41,717 nucleotides of DNA from Candidatus Coprousia avicola (GCA_018715125.1 DVMF01000027.1:1-41717); one strand, 5' to 3'. Numbered from the stretch's first letter, positions 25,683 through 35,846 are shown. Notes: a model not told the origin generated them from the sequence alone. A program made the numbers and translations.

Positions 25683-27038
25683 CTAGTGCACCGCGCGCAC
25701 CGGCGAACGCAGGGAATCCCGCGCGGCGCGGGCGCGCTCGTCTTCCACGATGGCGGCAACGGTGCGGCGGCGCAGCGCCAGATAGGCGAGCGGCACCGCA
25801 AGCACGAGCACGCTTGCGCCGATGAGCACCCCCTGCACGCCAAACACCTCGGCCAGCGCGGGCGCCGCGAAAAGGGGCAGCGCGCCCGCGCCGTTGAAGC
25901 CCGCGTTCATGACCGAGTTGACGCGGCCGAGCACGGCAAGCGGCGCGTGCATCTGCACCAAGGTGTTCTGCAGCGGCGTCACCATCCCGAAGGCGCAGCC
26001 CAAAAGCACCTGTCCCGCAAACGCGCAGGCGACCTCGGACGTGCCCACGTACAGCAGGCAGCCCGCGCCCTGCAGGGCGATGAGCAGAATGAGGGTGAGC
26101 ACGTTGACGTGGCGGCGCGGGACGCGCATCGCCAGAAGCGCCCCGGCCACGCTCCCTATGCCCGCCGCGCTGGAGAGCCATCCCATCCAGGAGATGTCGA
26201 CGCGGAGCACGTCGCGGTAGAAGAGCGACTCCAACGGATCGAAGGCACCGTAGCCCGCGTACGCCAGCACGCCCGCGCCCAGCAGCAGGGCGAGCGAGGG
26301 GACGGTGAACACGGTGCGCACGGAGTCGGCGAAGGTGGCGCGGGGACGCGCGGCGTCGGGGCCGGATGCGGCGGTGCCGGCGCCCTCGGCAGCCGGCCCC
26401 TCGGCTGAGTCGCGCCTCCCCTCCGCCGCCCGCAGGCGCACGCGCGCGGCGCGCAGGCGCAAGACCCGCTCGACGAGGAGCGCCGCCGGCACCATGGCGA
26501 GGACGGCAAACACCGCCGTCGCGAGAAAGACGCGCTGCGCCGGCAGGACGGTCGCGATGGCGCCGCCCACCGCGGGCCCCACCACCACCGCCGCGTTGGA
26601 CACGACCGAGAGCAGCGCGTTCATCCGCTTGAGGTCGCCCGCGTCATCGGTGAGGTAGGCCGGGTACGAGGAGAGGTACATGAAGCCCATGCCCGTCGCG
26701 AACCCAAAGGCCATGCTCATGACGAGCACGTTTGCCACCGTCATGGGCACGATCTGGAACGCGACGCTCGTCGCCACGGCGCCGAGAAGCGCTACCGCGG
26801 AGTGCACGCGCGGGCCGCGCACGTCGAGCAGGGCGCCGCCCGCCGTGTTGCCGAAGATGATGAAGAGGTTGAAGAACCCCACCGCGCAGGCAAGCTCCCA
26901 CGTGGAGGCGCCCACCTCGTAGGTGAGCGTCCCTATCACGCCGATGAAATAGGCAGCCTGCACGCCCAGGTAGAGCAGAAAGCGCGTCGCCACCAGCAGC
27001 AGCGTCCCCCGCGGCAAAGCCCCATCGCGATCCGGCAC
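25683..27038 (-). CDS. Major facilitator superfamily transporter
   Basis: 451-residue polytopic membrane protein with about twelve hydrophobic segments in two halves. They are joined by a long charged cytosolic loop (residues about 205-255, rich in Arg, Ala and Gly). Short loop motifs such as GGALLDVRGPR between segments 2 and 3 fit the MFS motif A position. It resembles drug or small-molecule efflux MFS members (MFS_1/MFS_3 type); the substrate is unknown. The GTG at 27038 is preferred because GGGGAGGAGGG lies just before it; a GTG at 27059 is also in frame. It lies 99 nt downstream of polA on the same strand, after a hairpin. Confidence 0.88.
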   Translation of the reverse strand: MPDRDGALPRGTLLLVATRFLLYLGVQAAYFIGVIGTLTYEVGASTWELACAVGFFNLFIIFGNTAGGALLDVRGPRVHSAVALLGAVATSVAFQIVPMTVANVLVMSMAFGFATGMGFMYLSSYPAYLTDDAGDLKRMNALLSVVSNAAVVVGPAVGGAIATVLPAQRVFLATAVFAVLAMVPAALLVERVLRLRAARVRLRAAEGRRDSAEGPAAEGAGTAASGPDAARPRATFADSVRTVFTVPSLALLLGAGVLAYAGYGAFDPLESLFYRDVLRVDISWMGWLSSAAGIGSVAGALLAMRVPRRHVNVLTLILLIALQGAGCLLYVGTSEVACAFAGQVLLGCAFGMVTPLQNTLVQMHAPLAVLGRVNSVMNAGFNGAGALPLFAAPALAEVFGVQGVLIGASVLVLAVPLAYLALRRRTVAAIVEDERARAARDSLRSPVRAVH

Positions 27039-27063
27039 CGGCCCTCCTCCCCAACTCACAGCC

Positions 27064-27082
27064 CTCGGCCCCCAAGGCCGAG
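27064..27082 (-). terminator. Hairpin between polA and the MFS gene
   Basis: CTCGGCC (27064-27070) pairs perfectly with GGCCGAG (27076-27082) across a 5-nt loop, 55 nt past the polA stop. No T run follows on the minus strand, so termination is only a possibility. Confidence 0.3.
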
Positions 27083-27136
27083 CATATGGGCACTATGGTA
27101 GCGGGGAGCAGCGGGCGCGGCAACGGGCGCGGTGCC

Positions 27137-29917
27137 CTACTTCGCGTCCGCCCAGGTCTCGCCGACCGACGCCTCCGCCACGAGCGGCACCGAGAGCGCG
27201 ACGACACCCTCCATCTCCTCGCGCACCATGGCGATGAGGCGCTCGACCTCATCGGTCGGGCACTCGAAGTCGAGCTCGTCGTGCACCTGCAAGATCATGC
27301 GGGCCCTAAAGCCCTCGTCGCGCAGACGGCGCGCCACGCGGACCATCGCGATCTTGATGATATCCGCCGCGGTGCCCTGCATGGGATGGTTCATGGCCGT
27401 GCGCTCGCCAAACGCGCGCTGCGCCGGCACGCGCATCTTGAGCTCGGGGATGGGGCGGCGCCTGCCGAAGAGCGTCTCGGCAAAGCCCGTCTGCTTGGCG
27501 TCTGCCACGGTACGGTCGAGGTAGGTGCGCACTCCGGGGTAGGCCTCGAAGTAGCGGTCGATCATCTCGCGCGCCTCGGCCATGGGGATGTCGAGCGACT
27601 GCGAGAGGCCGTATGCCTGCTGGCCGTACACGATGCCAAAGTTGACGGCCTTGGCACGGCTGCGCAGCGCGGGCGTGACCTCGTTCACCGGAACCCCAAA
27701 GACGCGCGCGGCGGTCTCGGCGTGGAAGTCCTCCCCCTCGTTGAACGCCGCGATGAGGTGCGCGTCGCCGGAGAGGTGCGCGAGGAGCCGCAGCTCGATC
27801 TGGCTGTAGTCGACCGCCACAAAGACGCTGCCAGGGGCAACGGTGAAGGCCGTCTTGACCGTGTGGCCGAGCTCGGAGCGCGTGGGGATGTTCTGCAGGT
27901 TGGGGTTAGAGGACGACAGGCGGCCCGTCGCGGTGATGGTCTGGTTGTACGTGGTGTGCACGCGCCCGTCCTGCCGGCGGAGCGCCCCCAGCGTATCGAG
28001 ATAGGTGCTCTTGATCTTGGTCTTCTCGCGCCACTCCAAGATGAGACGGACGAACTCGTGGTCGCGCGCGAGCTCCTCCAGCACGCGGGCGTTGGTGGAG
28101 TAATAGCCGCGCGACGTCTTCTTGAGGCCCTTGGCGGGGAGGCCCATCACGTCAAAGAGGATGTGCGAGAGCTGCATGGGGCTCGCGATGTTGAAGGTCT
28201 CGTCGCCGGCGGCGGCGCGGATGCGGCGGGCGAGGTCGTCGATCTGCCCGCCGAGCCCGCGCGCGAGGTCGGACAGGCGGTCGGGGTCGACGTACATGCC
28301 CGTACGCTCCATGGCGGCGAGCACCGGCACGAGCGGCATTTCGATCTGGTCGAAGAGCGGACGCGCGCCCTCGCGCTCGAGGGCGGCCGCAAGCGGCTCC
28401 ACGGCCGCGCGGGCGACGGCGGCCGCGCGGGCAGCGGGGTCGGGGGCATCCTCGGGAGCGCCGTCCTCCCCCGCCGCGGGGGGCAGCGCCTGCGCGAGGT
28501 AGGTGTCGGCGATGTACGCGTCATCGAAGCTCGAGCGCACCGAGTCGAGCAGGTAGGCGGCGACCACGGTGTCGAACAGGCGCGCCGGGTCGACGGCGAG
28601 CGGGTCGAGCACCTCGGCGTCCGCCGAATCGACGGGCGAGAGCGCGTGCAGGAGCTCCTTCACATCCGGCGCTGCAACGCGGCCCTCTCTGAAAAGGCGC
28701 GCGAGCACTCCCGCCACCAGCCCGTGCGCGAGCGAGAAGCCGGCGACGGTCTCCGCGGGGACTGCTGCCCCCATGCCATCGGCCGCCTCCTCCACCGCGA
28801 CAAGCGCGCGCGACGTAGCGACCCACAGCGTGTGCGTGAGGCCGAAGAGCGCCCCGGCCTCGCGATCGTCCACGAGCGCCACGCCGAGCCACTCGTCCGC
28901 CGCGAGGGCGCGATCGAGCTCGGTGAGCGCCCGCTCGAGCGCCGCCGTGTCCGTCCCGTCCGCCCGCATCGCCTCGGGCAGCGCGAACGCGGCCGAGGCG
29001 GTCGCCGCGGCAAAGGCGCCGTCGATAAGCGCGAGGAAGCGGTTCTGCATCGCCATGATGCCGAGCGTGCCGAGCGCTGCCGTCACGTCGTCTGCCGTGT
29101 ACGCGGGAAACGCCGTGCCGGAAAAGTCGAGCTCCACGGGCGCATTCGTCTGGATGGTCGCCACCTTGCGCGAGAGCAGCGCGTCGTCGATGTGGGCGCG
29201 CAGGTTCTCGCCCATCTTTCCCTTGACCTCGTCGGCGTGCGCGATGACCTCGTCGAGCGAGCCGTACTGCGCAATGAGGGCGCTCGCCTTCTTGGGGCCG
29301 ATGCCGGGCACGCCGGGAATGTTGTCGGAGGTGTCGCCCTTGAGGCCGTAGAAGTCGGGCACGAGCGCCGGGGTGATGCCGTGGTAGAGATCCTCCACCG
29401 TCTCGGGCGTCATGACCTGCACATCCGAGAGGCCCTTCTTGGTGCCCACGATCTTGACGTGCTCGGTGGAGAGCTGGTACATGTCGCGGTCACCCGTGAT
29501 GAGGTACATGTCGCACCCGGCCGCCTCGCCCTGACGGGCGAGTGTGCCCAGGATGTCATCGCCCTCCCAGCCCTCGGCCTCGAGAATCGGGACCTTGAGA
29601 CCGGCGAGCAGGTCCTTTACCATGGGGAACTGCTGGCGCAGGTCCGGGTCCATGGGCGGGCGCTGCGCCTTGTACTGCGGGAGCATCTCCATGCGCACGC
29701 GCGGGCGCCCTTTGTCGAAGGCGACGGCGACGCCGTCGGGGTGAAACGCGTCGACCATCTTGAGGAACATGTTGAGAAAGCCGAAGACCGCGTTGGTGGG
29801 GCGGCCGTCCGGCGCGTTCATGGTGGGCGGCACGGCGTGGAACGCGCGATGCATGAGCGAGTTGCCGTCGATGACGGCAAAGGTGCGGCGAGCCTCGGGC
29901 GCGGTGGTGTCTGACAT
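27137..29917 (-). CDS. polA: DNA polymerase I
   Basis: 926-residue polymerase for repair and Okazaki-fragment processing. The N-terminal 5'-3' exonuclease domain has FAVIDGNSLMHRAFHA, VAFDKGRP, EGWEGDDILGTLA and LKGDTSDNIPGVPGIGPKKA, with metal-binding acids intact. The middle (about residues 310-580) sits where the 3'-5' exonuclease domain lies, but the DxE of exo motif I is not seen (the region reads GVALVDDREAGALFG), so proofreading is probably lost as in Bacillus and Thermus enzymes. The polymerase domain is complete: VAVDYSQIELRLLAHLSGD (motif A), RSRAKAVNFGIVYG (motif B), QVHDELDFECP (motif C). AGAGGATGCCCC precedes the ATG at 29917. Confidence 0.97.
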   Translation of the reverse strand: MSDTTAPEARRTFAVIDGNSLMHRAFHAVPPTMNAPDGRPTNAVFGFLNMFLKMVDAFHPDGVAVAFDKGRPRVRMEMLPQYKAQRPPMDPDLRQQFPMVKDLLAGLKVPILEAEGWEGDDILGTLARQGEAAGCDMYLITGDRDMYQLSTEHVKIVGTKKGLSDVQVMTPETVEDLYHGITPALVPDFYGLKGDTSDNIPGVPGIGPKKASALIAQYGSLDEVIAHADEVKGKMGENLRAHIDDALLSRKVATIQTNAPVELDFSGTAFPAYTADDVTAALGTLGIMAMQNRFLALIDGAFAAATASAAFALPEAMRADGTDTAALERALTELDRALAADEWLGVALVDDREAGALFGLTHTLWVATSRALVAVEEAADGMGAAVPAETVAGFSLAHGLVAGVLARLFREGRVAAPDVKELLHALSPVDSADAEVLDPLAVDPARLFDTVVAAYLLDSVRSSFDDAYIADTYLAQALPPAAGEDGAPEDAPDPAARAAAVARAAVEPLAAALEREGARPLFDQIEMPLVPVLAAMERTGMYVDPDRLSDLARGLGGQIDDLARRIRAAAGDETFNIASPMQLSHILFDVMGLPAKGLKKTSRGYYSTNARVLEELARDHEFVRLILEWREKTKIKSTYLDTLGALRRQDGRVHTTYNQTITATGRLSSSNPNLQNIPTRSELGHTVKTAFTVAPGSVFVAVDYSQIELRLLAHLSGDAHLIAAFNEGEDFHAETAARVFGVPVNEVTPALRSRAKAVNFGIVYGQQAYGLSQSLDIPMAEAREMIDRYFEAYPGVRTYLDRTVADAKQTGFAETLFGRRRPIPELKMRVPAQRAFGERTAMNHPMQGTAADIIKIAMVRVARRLRDEGFRARMILQVHDELDFECPTDEVERLIAMVREEMEGVVALSVPLVAEASVGETWADAK

Positions 29918-30032
29918 GGGGCATCCTCTCGACGTTTGCTTGCCACCAGTCTACCCGCCCGCGCGGACATGCGCCACACCGCGCGATGCGCGCAGGACGG
30001 CCGTGACACGAAAGCCTCGAGATAGCGCAGCC

Positions 30033-30653
30033 CTACCGCTCGGGCGTCGCCGTCAAGCGGATGCGCCCGCGGTCCGCGAGCGCCGCGAAATCGCCCGAGA
30101 GCCAGCGCGCCGACTCGCCCGGCCCCAGCACGAGGGGCATGCGGTCGTGCACGGGCGCAACCGTCGCGTTGGGCTCCGTCGTCACGATGGAGAGGCGCCC
30201 CTCGGCAGTCACGCCCGCGAGCAGAAATGCCCGGGCGCCGGGCAGGCGAAAGCGGTACTGCCGCCGCACGGGCTTACCGGTGCGCTCGCTCAGCATGCGC
30301 TCGGTCTGGTGGCCCTCGTAAAACGCACGCACCGGCACGAGGCAGCGCCCGTGCGCGATCGCGTCCAGCCAGAGGCCATGCCCGCGCTCGAGCTGGGAGA
30401 GCGCCGTATCGAGTCGCGTGTTGAAGACGGGCCGCCCGTCCCGCGGCGAGTCGAAGCCCCACACGAGCGACACCGTGATGAGTACGCCGTCCTCACCGGG
30501 CACGTAGGCGGGCACGAGCGATCCCGGCCAGGCGTCGCGCGCGGGATCGAAGTCCTCGTCCTCCCCTTCCAGCCGTGCGCGGCCACTGCGGCGGCGCGCC
30601 TCGAGCGCCTCCTCGGCCTCCTCAACGGTGAGCGGACACATTCGCTGGCACAT
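30033..30653 (-). CDS. SOS response-associated peptidase (SRAP/YedK/HMCES family)
   Basis: 206-residue protein of the SRAP family, which forms a covalent crosslink to abasic sites in single-stranded DNA through Cys2. The N-terminus MCQRM supplies Cys2 once the Met is removed (MCGR is usual). Other family marks are FNTRLDTAL (for FNARxET), VRAFYEGHQ (for GFYEW, with the catalytic Glu) and VHDRMPLVL (His of HxRMP). The Gly/His in place of the Trp after FYE is unusual. It starts 3 nt after the stop of the upstream membrane-protein gene and is probably translated with it. No LexA box was found in front of the pair. Confidence 0.9.
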   Translation of the reverse strand: MCQRMCPLTVEEAEEALEARRRSGRARLEGEDEDFDPARDAWPGSLVPAYVPGEDGVLITVSLVWGFDSPRDGRPVFNTRLDTALSQLERGHGLWLDAIAHGRCLVPVRAFYEGHQTERMLSERTGKPVRRQYRFRLPGARAFLLAGVTAEGRLSIVTTEPNATVAPVHDRMPLVLGPGESARWLSGDFAALADRGRIRLTATPER

Positions 30654-30656
30654 TGG

Positions 30657-31364
30657 CTAGTCTCCGTCCCCCGCCAGCACGCCCCGAGCCGTCCCGGCAA
30701 GAAAGTCGACCGGCACGGTCGTCTCCTCAATAGGGATGCCGATCTCGACCAAGAAGTCGAGAAACACGTCCTCCACACCAACAAAGGGGTCCGCATCGCC
30801 CTTGCCCTGGATGCCGCTCTGGATGAGCTTCTCGCAAAGTGCGCGGCACTCGTCCCAGCGATGCCCTTGGCGCCAGACATCGCGCAAAGCGCCCTGCCGC
30901 TGGGGGATAATCCACACGATGCCTTCCTTTTTGTTGTGATACCCTCGGGCATCTTCGAGGGAGATCGCGGAAATCCGCACGATGCCCTTGCCGCTGGTAC
31001 CGTATTTCTTGCGATGCTCGACCCACGAGGGCGCAAAGAGCACGCCGTCCGCCACAAAGAGGTCGCAGCGTACGGGCTCCTTGACATGCCGCCGGTAAAG
31101 TACGAGCGACAAGCCGATAAGCACGGCAGCGATGGCGGCGCAGACCGCGATGATGATGACGTACGGCAGCACGAACCCGTTCTGCACGCCAACCCAGAGG
31201 CAGACCGCGATGACGGCCAACGCTACCCCCGCGAAGGGGAGGGGCTTGAGGGCGTCGCTGTCGCGGAGCCACCCTTGGGGAAAGCGGTTGCGCGCAGCGA
31301 TGGCCTCCGCAACGCGCTCCTGATACCGCTCCGGCTCGATGAGCTTGTACGATTTGCCGCCCAT
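30657..31364 (-). CDS. Membrane protein of unknown function
   Basis: 235-residue protein. A hydrophilic N-terminus (YKLIEPERYQERVAEAIAARNRF) is followed by two adjacent membrane segments (FAGVALAVIAVCLWVGVQ and VLPYVIIIAVCAAIAAVLIGLSLVLY). Then comes a cytosolic part with the feel of a YcxB/PH-like fold (DLFVADGVLFAPSWVEHRKKYG...IVRISAISLEDARGYHNKKEGIVWIIP). The tail is acidic. I do not recognise a characterised homologue. The ATG at 31364 is preceded by GGGGGGCGG; the open frame extends to 31415. It is tightly linked to the SRAP gene (3-nt gap), which is the only clue to its role. Confidence 0.75.
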   Translation of the reverse strand: MGGKSYKLIEPERYQERVAEAIAARNRFPQGWLRDSDALKPLPFAGVALAVIAVCLWVGVQNGFVLPYVIIIAVCAAIAAVLIGLSLVLYRRHVKEPVRCDLFVADGVLFAPSWVEHRKKYGTSGKGIVRISAISLEDARGYHNKKEGIVWIIPQRQGALRDVWRQGHRWDECRALCEKLIQSGIQGKGDADPFVGVEDVFLDFLVEIGIPIEETTVPVDFLAGTARGVLAGDGD

Positions 31365-31532
31365 GGACCGCCCCCCACGCACCGGCATGCGCACCGTTTT
31401 ACTACCGACCCCCATAGTACCCCACGGCGCTCCCTACCCGCGACATCCGGCCCGGCGCAGCCCCTCATGGAGTCTACCGGGTCATCCGCACCCACATGCA
31501 GAGCGTTTACGAGTTCGCCCGGCAGTATTACC

Positions 31533-31574
31533 GTGAAGGCGCATTCATACCTGCATCGTATAATGCGCCGTCAC
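31533..31574. repeat. 13-bp inverted repeat at the left edge of the low-GC island
   Basis: GTGAAGGCGCATT (31533-31545) and AATGCGCCGTCAC (31562-31574) pair at 12 of 13 positions across a 16-nt loop. It lies 27 nt past the 6-phospho-beta-glucosidase stop, where base composition changes. No T run follows on either strand; it may still end or protect the operon transcript. Confidence 0.55.
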
Positions 31575-31600
31575 GTTTGCTCCAAAAGTTCCCGTTGAAG

Positions 31601-33064
<1,464 letters not shown>

Positions 33065-33116
33065 TTATCTCCTAACAACACGTTAGCCAATGAACCTCGT
33101 AATCAAAATCGGAAGC

Positions 33117-33154
33117 GCGGGCCGCACGCATAGGTCTCTTGGCAAGCGGCCCGC
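33117..33154 (-). repeat. Hairpin between the PTS and GH1 genes
   Basis: GCGGGCCGC (33117-33125) and GCGGCCCGC (33146-33154) form a perfect 9-bp stem with a 20-nt loop, 19 nt past the PTS stop. On the minus strand a T-rich stretch (GATTTTGATT) follows, so it could be a partial terminator or an mRNA stabiliser that sets the relative expression of the two genes. Confidence 0.5.
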
Positions 33155-33172
33155 ACCTGTAACAGAGCCGCG

Positions 33173-34591
33173 TCACTTCGCGGCGAGGTCCTCAGGCTTA
33201 ACGATGATCCAGCCGACAATGAAGGTCACGGCTGCGCCAATAGCCATGGCGATCACCTGGTTGATCAAATTGCTGGGATCCTCTCCCACGAATACGGTCA
33301 GACCAAACAGGCCGATTCCTCCGTAGACGTAACGGGCGACACCCATAAACCCTGCGTACAAACCTCCAAAGAATCCTCCGATGCATGCAGCGTAAATCGG
33401 CTTACGGTAACGAAGGTTCACGCCAAAGAGAGCCGGTTCGGTCACGCCCGACACGATGGCTGTAATGGCGCAAGACCAAGCAGTTGCGCGCTGGTCGGGG
33501 TCTTTTGCCTTAAGAGCGACAACGAGCGCGGCAATGCCCTGATTCAAATTGCGAATGAACGAAGCGGCGCCGACGAAGATGTCTTTTCCCGTCGTCGCAA
33601 TGGCATTTGTCGAGTACACCGAAAGGCAGGCATGCATGCCAGTCATCACCAGGAACGGAGAGATCGCCGTATAAATCGCGGTTCCAAAGGGCCCAAAGAC
33701 GTCATAGAGCCACTTGATGGCCACGCCGAGATACGTACCGAGCGTCGACCCCAAGGGAGCGGTAACGCACAAGGAGATGGGTGCCATGATCAACAGGGTC
33801 AGAATCGGCGCGAACATGCCTCGCACCGCTGTCGGAATATAGCGATTCAAGAAACGCCATACATAACTTGCCACCAAGATCGTAAGGAAGACCGGGAAGA
33901 TTGACGATGTGTAGGACTTGGCGGGAATTGCAAGGCCGTAGATGGAGCCAGCTGAGCCCTCGGACACCATGGAAATAAGCGTAGGAGATATGAGGATGGC
34001 ACCCAAATAGATACCCATGCTCGGATCCATGCCAAATCGCTTCGCGCAGGTATAGCCAAGTGCAACCGGAATGAAGTACGTCGAAGCGTCGCACATCCAG
34101 GACAAGGTCACATACGTCCCACTGTCGGTGGCAAGAAGACCGAGCTGGCTCAGAATCAGAAGGATCGACTTGACCATGCCGCCAGCTACAAGCATAGGGA
34201 TAATCGGCACGATGCAAGCGGACATGGCAGTAAAGAAGCCTTGGATAGAAATGCGGTCCTTCAGCGGAACCTTCTTTTTCTCTCCACCGGAAAGGTCGGC
34301 GTCAAGGTTCTCGTCGACCTTGTCCTCACGATCGATACCATACGTTTTGCAGATTGTCTTATATACCTCAGCCACATCCTGACCAATGATGAGCTGGAGT
34401 TGGTTTCCCGTCCACTGCGTTCCTAAACAGCCCTTCAGCCTTCCAAGCTCATCGGTCTTGACAAGACCCTTATCTTTGACATTAAAGCGGAGCCGCGTTG
34501 TGCAATACAGAAACTGGCTAATGTTTTCCTTGCCGCCAACAAGGTCTACGCATTGCGTAATGACTTCGGTGTAGTTATTTAGGTTTGCCAT
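33173..34591 (-). CDS. Beta-glucoside-specific PTS transporter EIIBC
   Basis: 472-residue permease. The EIIB domain has the phosphorylated Cys30 in FLYCTTRLRFNV. After a charged linker (DLSGGEKKKVPLKDR) the EIIC domain follows, with GGMVKSILLILSQ, SCAITAIVSGVTEPALFGVNLRY and the other segments of the Glc family. Unlike E. coli BglF it has no C-terminal EIIA, so phosphate must come from another protein. The ATG at 34591 follows GGAAGGGGATTGCG. It lies between the antiterminator and the GH1 glucosidase in one operon and shares their lower GC content. Beta-glucoside specificity is inferred from these neighbours. Confidence 0.94.
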   Translation of the reverse strand: MANLNNYTEVITQCVDLVGGKENISQFLYCTTRLRFNVKDKGLVKTDELGRLKGCLGTQWTGNQLQLIIGQDVAEVYKTICKTYGIDREDKVDENLDADLSGGEKKKVPLKDRISIQGFFTAMSACIVPIIPMLVAGGMVKSILLILSQLGLLATDSGTYVTLSWMCDASTYFIPVALGYTCAKRFGMDPSMGIYLGAILISPTLISMVSEGSAGSIYGLAIPAKSYTSSIFPVFLTILVASYVWRFLNRYIPTAVRGMFAPILTLLIMAPISLCVTAPLGSTLGTYLGVAIKWLYDVFGPFGTAIYTAISPFLVMTGMHACLSVYSTNAIATTGKDIFVGAASFIRNLNQGIAALVVALKAKDPDQRATAWSCAITAIVSGVTEPALFGVNLRYRKPIYAACIGGFFGGLYAGFMGVARYVYGGIGLFGLTVFVGEDPSNLINQVIAMAIGAAVTFIVGWIIVKPEDLAAK

Positions 34592-34774
34592 CGCAATCCC
34601 CTTCCGAGTGTCCTAGTGCGGACGTTTTCTGAATGGTGATGTACGGCATTATCTGCACTGTCGCAACGCGAGTTATCTTGCTTCCCAACGCATGCGACCA
34701 TGAAGTAGACAGCGGGCCTTCACCCGAGCGACCGCTCTTCAAAAAGACATGTTGCGATGCGAGTTGATTTGATG

Positions 34775-35611
34775 TTAGGGTTTCGACCTGTCGCAGATGC
34801 GAACCAGGTGCATAATGAGGTACATTCTCTCCTCATCGTTCAACGGATACCCACGTCGTTCTAGCTCTATCTCCATGGTGCTCAAGCACGTTTCGAATTC
34901 CGGGCCCATATTATCGAGCGAACCTGTAAGCATCTTTAATATGTCCAGTCCTTTTTCTGAGACAGAATCGGACTTATCTCCCGTTCGCTTCAACAGATAT
35001 TCCAAATGCGTCACGAAACGCGAATAGCTGAAGGATGTTCGGTCTATAGTGAAGCCCATGGTCGTTTCGATAATCGATGTGCAAAGGCTGATTATTTCCT
35101 GGGTTTTGATGGCGCCCGCGCTCTGATCGATTTCCGAATTGATGATATTCAACGCAATACCCGTTTTTTCTGCAACCGGTAAAGCAATGTGCAATCGCTC
35201 ACGTATCAGCCTCATCGCGAAACGAGCAATGTCTGATTCGACGGGATAAAGATGCTCGAAGTCGTAGTAAATCGGCATTTTTACATTGATGTGCTGTTCG
35301 ATACGATCGATGCAAAACTGAATATGGTCCGCGAGAATTAACGTTAGATTCTGATTGAGTTTGGAAGGCAATCTCCGCGACGCGTACTCATATGTATCAC
35401 TCGCAACCTGTAGCACATCTTCGCGAACATTCTCCAGCATGCTGACGCTATTTGGCTTAATGCCATAGTACGTTCGCTTCACTTTGGATAAATCATCGAG
35501 CTCGCATGGCATCGGCCGAAAGCCAATGCCACGCCCTTCGACTATTATTGTCTCCCCACTCGAATCTTGAGCTAAGGCGAAGTTGTTGTTGATCTTCTTC
35601 ATGAGTCTCAT
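34775..35611 (-). CDS. BglG/LicT-family transcription antiterminator
   Basis: 278-residue RNA-binding regulator. The N-terminal CAT domain (MKKINNNFALAQDSSGETIIVEGRGIGF, residues 4-31) binds the RNA antiterminator. PRD1 (about 65-165) has LADHIQF (His96) but reads TGIALNIINSE where LicT has ALHIVN, so the second PRD1 His is Asn155. PRD2 has RFVTHLEYL (His202) and MYLIMHLVRI (His269), the usual phosphorylation sites. The ATG at 35611 follows AAGGGGGG 8 nt upstream; the longer frame would extend through the leader terminator. A matching RNA antiterminator and terminator lie just upstream, so the protein should control its own operon in response to PTS phosphorylation. Confidence 0.95.
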   Translation of the reverse strand: MRLMKKINNNFALAQDSSGETIIVEGRGIGFRPMPCELDDLSKVKRTYYGIKPNSVSMLENVREDVLQVASDTYEYASRRLPSKLNQNLTLILADHIQFCIDRIEQHINVKMPIYYDFEHLYPVESDIARFAMRLIRERLHIALPVAEKTGIALNIINSEIDQSAGAIKTQEIISLCTSIIETTMGFTIDRTSFSYSRFVTHLEYLLKRTGDKSDSVSEKGLDILKMLTGSLDNMGPEFETCLSTMEIELERRGYPLNDEERMYLIMHLVRICDRSKP

Positions 35612-35728
35612 TCTGGTATCCCCCCTTTCATGGTTGCCGGCATGAGCAACGTCAGCAGTCCAGAACCGCAAACGAACACTTGAGACATCCCTTGTCATTA
35701 GACAGCTGATTCCCGCACACGGGGAAGC

Positions 35729-35801
35729 AAAAAAATACCTCAACGTAAGGCAGGCAATATTGATAATACCGTTATCAATATTGGTTATGCCTCCGTTGAG
35801 G
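35729..35801 (-). terminator. Leader terminator of the beta-glucoside operon
   Basis: On the minus strand a long stem is formed by 35738-35766 and 35772-35801: CCTCAACG pairs with CGTTGAGG, and the perfect 12-bp arms CAATATTGATAA and TTATCAATATTG enclose a 5-nt loop. It is followed by TATTTTTTT (T run 35729-35735). It should stop transcription 118 nt before the antiterminator gene unless the overlapping antiterminator hairpin forms. Confidence 0.92.
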
Positions 35802-35813
35802 GAGTGACAGTCC
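35783..35813 (-). promoter_or_regulatory. Ribonucleic antiterminator (RAT) of the beta-glucoside operon
   Basis: Read on the minus strand, the element is GGACTGTCACTCC, a short loop, then GGAGGCATAACC. This matches the BglG/LicT RAT plan (GGATTGTTACTGC...GCAGGCAAAACC): the two GG/CC ends, the ACTGT bulge, the ACTCC/GGAG stem and GGC-A-AACC on the far side. Its 3' half overlaps the 5' arm of the leader terminator, so the two hairpins exclude each other. Confidence 0.88.
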
Positions 35814-35818
35814 AATCA

Positions 35819-35846
35819 CCGATATAAAGGCTACCGCACCGGTCAA
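35819..35846 (-). promoter_or_regulatory. Possible promoter of the beta-glucoside operon
   Basis: On the minus strand TTGACC (35841-35846) and a weak TATCGG (35819-35824) are 16 bp apart, directly before the RAT. A promoter is required here by the antitermination layout, but the -10 box is poor. Confidence 0.4.

Noticed and set aside
31559-31564. Perfect TATAAT on the plus strand
   Set aside because: No -35 box at a usable distance and no plus-strand gene follows; the bases fall in the loop and arm of the inverted repeat 31533-31574.
34592-34774. Second RAT/terminator between the antiterminator and the PTS gene
   Set aside because: I looked for the GGAT(T/C)GT...GGC-AAACC pattern and a stem with a T run on the minus strand and found neither; only short imperfect hairpins are present.
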